Shown piece after piece: positions 3,670 to 5,088 of a stretch of 5,088 nt of DNA; the first letter of the stretch is position 1, and every line of letters starts with the position of its first letter. This DNA is from Endomicrobium sp. (GTDB taxonomy: Bacteria; Elusimicrobiota; Endomicrobiia; Endomicrobiales; Endomicrobiaceae). The notes under the pieces are model-generated. The model was not told the DNA's origin and did no database searches. It worked only from the letters and a program-made list of their open reading frames with translations. The DNA is taken from NCBI GenBank assembly GCA_031273645.1, contig JAISRM010000012.1, positions 1 through 5,088 on the forward strand, in the 5' to 3' direction. The position numbers were made by a program, and so were the translations under genes.

Positions 3670-5088
3670 ATGAATCCAGCAAAACTTTCAATTAAGAGGC
3701 CGACCTTTGTTATGGCGCTTCTTATGGCGCTTTTAATCTTGGGCGCCGTGTCTTTTACCAAGTTAAGCGTCAGAATGTTCCCCGACGTGGAATTTCCTTA
3801 TGTCGCCGTTTTAACCACATATGCCGGCGCCGGAGTTAACGAAATTGAACAGCTTGTTTCAAAACCCGTCGAAGACGCCATGAGCGGCGTTTCCGGGCTT
3901 AAACATTTAACGTCTATCAACATGGACAATATGTCCGTAGTGTTTGCTGAATTTGAACTTGCAAAAGATCCCGATATAGCCGCGCAGGAAGTAAGAGATA
4001 AAGTGGGGCAGATCAGGAATATTCTTCCCGACGACATTGAAGAACCTATAATAATGAAAGCCGACATGGACAGCATGCCGCTTGTAACTTTAAGCTTAAA
4101 ATCCGACGCTTTAACGCCTAAACAGCTTTACGATTTTGCAGACGACGTTGTGTCAAAAGATTTGGCGCAGGTGGCCGGAGTGTCGCAAATACAAATTATC
4201 GGCGGACAAAAAAGAGAAATACACGTAAACGCCGATAAGAAAAAACTTAAAGAATACGAACTGACTTTAACCGCTCTTGCCGCAAGGGTTCAGGCAAACA
4301 GTTTAAATATTCCCGCAGGAAAAGTTGACAGAGGACAAAAAGAAATAGCCTACAGAACTATGGGCGAATTTTCGTCGGTAAATAAAATAAACGACGTGGT
4401 CGTAAGCTTTGTGGGAAACGACGTTCCCGTTACCGTAAAAGACGTGGCTATAGTTGAAGACGGCGTTGAAGAACAGGACTCAAAAGCGCGTTTAGACAGA
4501 AAAGACGAAGACGGAAATATAATTTACGAGCCGTCTTTGCTTGTGCAGATTTTCAGGCAGGCAAAAGGAAACGACGTAGCAATTTCCGACGGCATAAAGA
4601 AGAAATTAGACGAAATAAACGAAAAATATAAAAGATATGCGGGAACTCCGCAGCTGACGCTTATTTCCGACAATGCGCGCGGCGTAAGAATGAACCTTGA
4701 TGACGTGCGTTCAACTATTCTTGAAGGCATTTTTCTTGCGATAGTAGTTGTGTATTTCTTTTTAGGCAGCTGGCGTTCAACTTTTATCACCGCTCTTGCT
4801 TTGCCTAACAGTTTGATAGGCGCTTTTGTGTTTATGTACGCTTTCGGGTTTAGCTTAAACGTTATATCTCTTATGTCTTTGTCGCTTGCCGTGGGGCTTC
4901 TTATAGACGACGCCATTGTCGTTAGAGAAAATATATTCAGGCATTACGAGGAAGGCGCAAATCCCGTAAAGGCGGCAATAGAAGGCACAAGCGAAGTTAT
5001 GCTTGCCGTTATCGCTACGACAAGCACGGTTATAGCCGTGTTTTTTCCGGTGGCTTTTTTAAGCGGCATTATGGGAAAATTTTTCAGA
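3670..5088 (+). CDS. RND efflux permease, HAE1/AcrB-like (N-terminal 473 residues)
   Basis: This is the inner-membrane pump subunit of a tripartite exporter, which uses the proton gradient to expel hydrophobic or amphiphilic compounds. The frame is open to the window end; family members are about 1020-1060 residues, so nearly half is seen. TM1 covers about residues 12-30 (after SIKRPTF), followed by a periplasmic porter region with FPDVEFPYVAV, YAGAGVNEIEQLV and PVEDAMSGVSGL. TM2 is about 350-367, TM3 about 372-394, TM4 about 398-420 and TM5 about 443-465. TM4 carries GLLIDDAIVVREN with D413 and D414, matching the proton-relay aspartates D407/D408 of AcrB, so the pump should be active and multidrug-type (HAE1) rather than metal-type. 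A charged stretch (DRKDEDGNIIYE, about 276-287) looks like a small insertion compared with AcrB. The exact substrate is unknown. The start has an RBS and the expected cytoplasmic N-terminus. Confidence 0.93.
   Translation, partial: MNPAKLSIKRPTFVMALLMALLILGAVSFTKLSVRMFPDVEFPYVAVLTTYAGAGVNEIEQLVSKPVEDAMSGVSGLKHLTSINMDNMSVVFAEFELAKDPDIAAQEVRDKVGQIRNILPDDIEEPIIMKADMDSMPLVTLSLKSDALTPKQLYDFADDVVSKDLAQVAGVSQIQIIGGQKREIHVNADKKKLKEYELTLTALAARVQANSLNIPAGKVDRGQKEIAYRTMGEFSSVNKINDVVVSFVGNDVPVTVKDVAIVEDGVEEQDSKARLDRKDEDGNIIYEPSLLVQIFRQAKGNDVAISDGIKKKLDEINEKYKRYAGTPQLTLISDNARGVRMNLDDVRSTILEGIFLAIVVVYFFLGSWRSTFITALALPNSLIGAFVFMYAFGFSLNVISLMSLSLAVGLLIDDAIVVRENIFRHYEEGANPVKAAIEGTSEVMLAVIATTSTVIAVFFPVAFLSGIMGKFFR

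Noticed and set aside
3798..4916. Minus-strand open frames inside the RND gene (3798-4076, 4524-4916)
   Set aside because: They are antisense to a continuous conserved RND reading frame and show no independent evidence.

Overview
The window looks like chromosomal DNA of a low-GC diderm (Gram-negative-type) bacterium. It encodes a signal-peptide-bearing TolC-family outer-membrane efflux protein and an RND-type inner-membrane pump, so an outer membrane is expected. Codon use (AT-rich, frequent ATA, AGA and AAA, but many GCC, GAC and GGC codons in the pump) would suit a lineage such as Elusimicrobiota. That placement is an impression, not something the sequence proves.

Layout: (1) 1-575 is a gene-free mosaic of short repeats: 13-bp mini-hairpins and two copies of a ~125-bp element bounded by 20-bp ATTCCC...GGGAAT palindromes. 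(2) 577-778 is the control region: an AT-rich 24-bp dyad, a run of A-tracts and a perfect-consensus sigma70 promoter. The promoter is overlapped by a 22-bp dyad that is a good candidate operator. (3) 779-1357 is a TetR-family regulator, which appears to be translated from a nearly leaderless mRNA. (4) 1369-2793 is a TolC-family outer-membrane factor, 11 bp downstream and clearly in the same operon. (5) 2794-3627 is a second, larger repeat array holding three near-identical ~120-bp units, a truncated fourth, a 93-bp related element and more mini-hairpins. It lies mostly in the opposite orientation to the left array. (6) 3670-5088 is the first 473 codons of an RND (HAE1/AcrB-like) permease, cut by the window end.

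Functionally this is a regulated efflux module: a TetR-type repressor, the outer-membrane channel and the proton-driven pump. The periplasmic adaptor (membrane fusion protein) usually encoded beside these genes is not in the window. The repeat array occupies the tolC-pump gap where it is often found. The pump therefore probably has its own promoter, perhaps formed in part by the truncated last repeat unit.

The most unusual content is the repeat system. Its architecture (short units separated by ATTCCC-N8-GGGAAT palindromes) closely resembles the neisserial intergenic mosaic elements (RS units flanked by dRS3), although the genes do not look neisserial. Both hairpin families show paired, compensatory base changes between copies, and exact inverted copies flank tetR-tolC.
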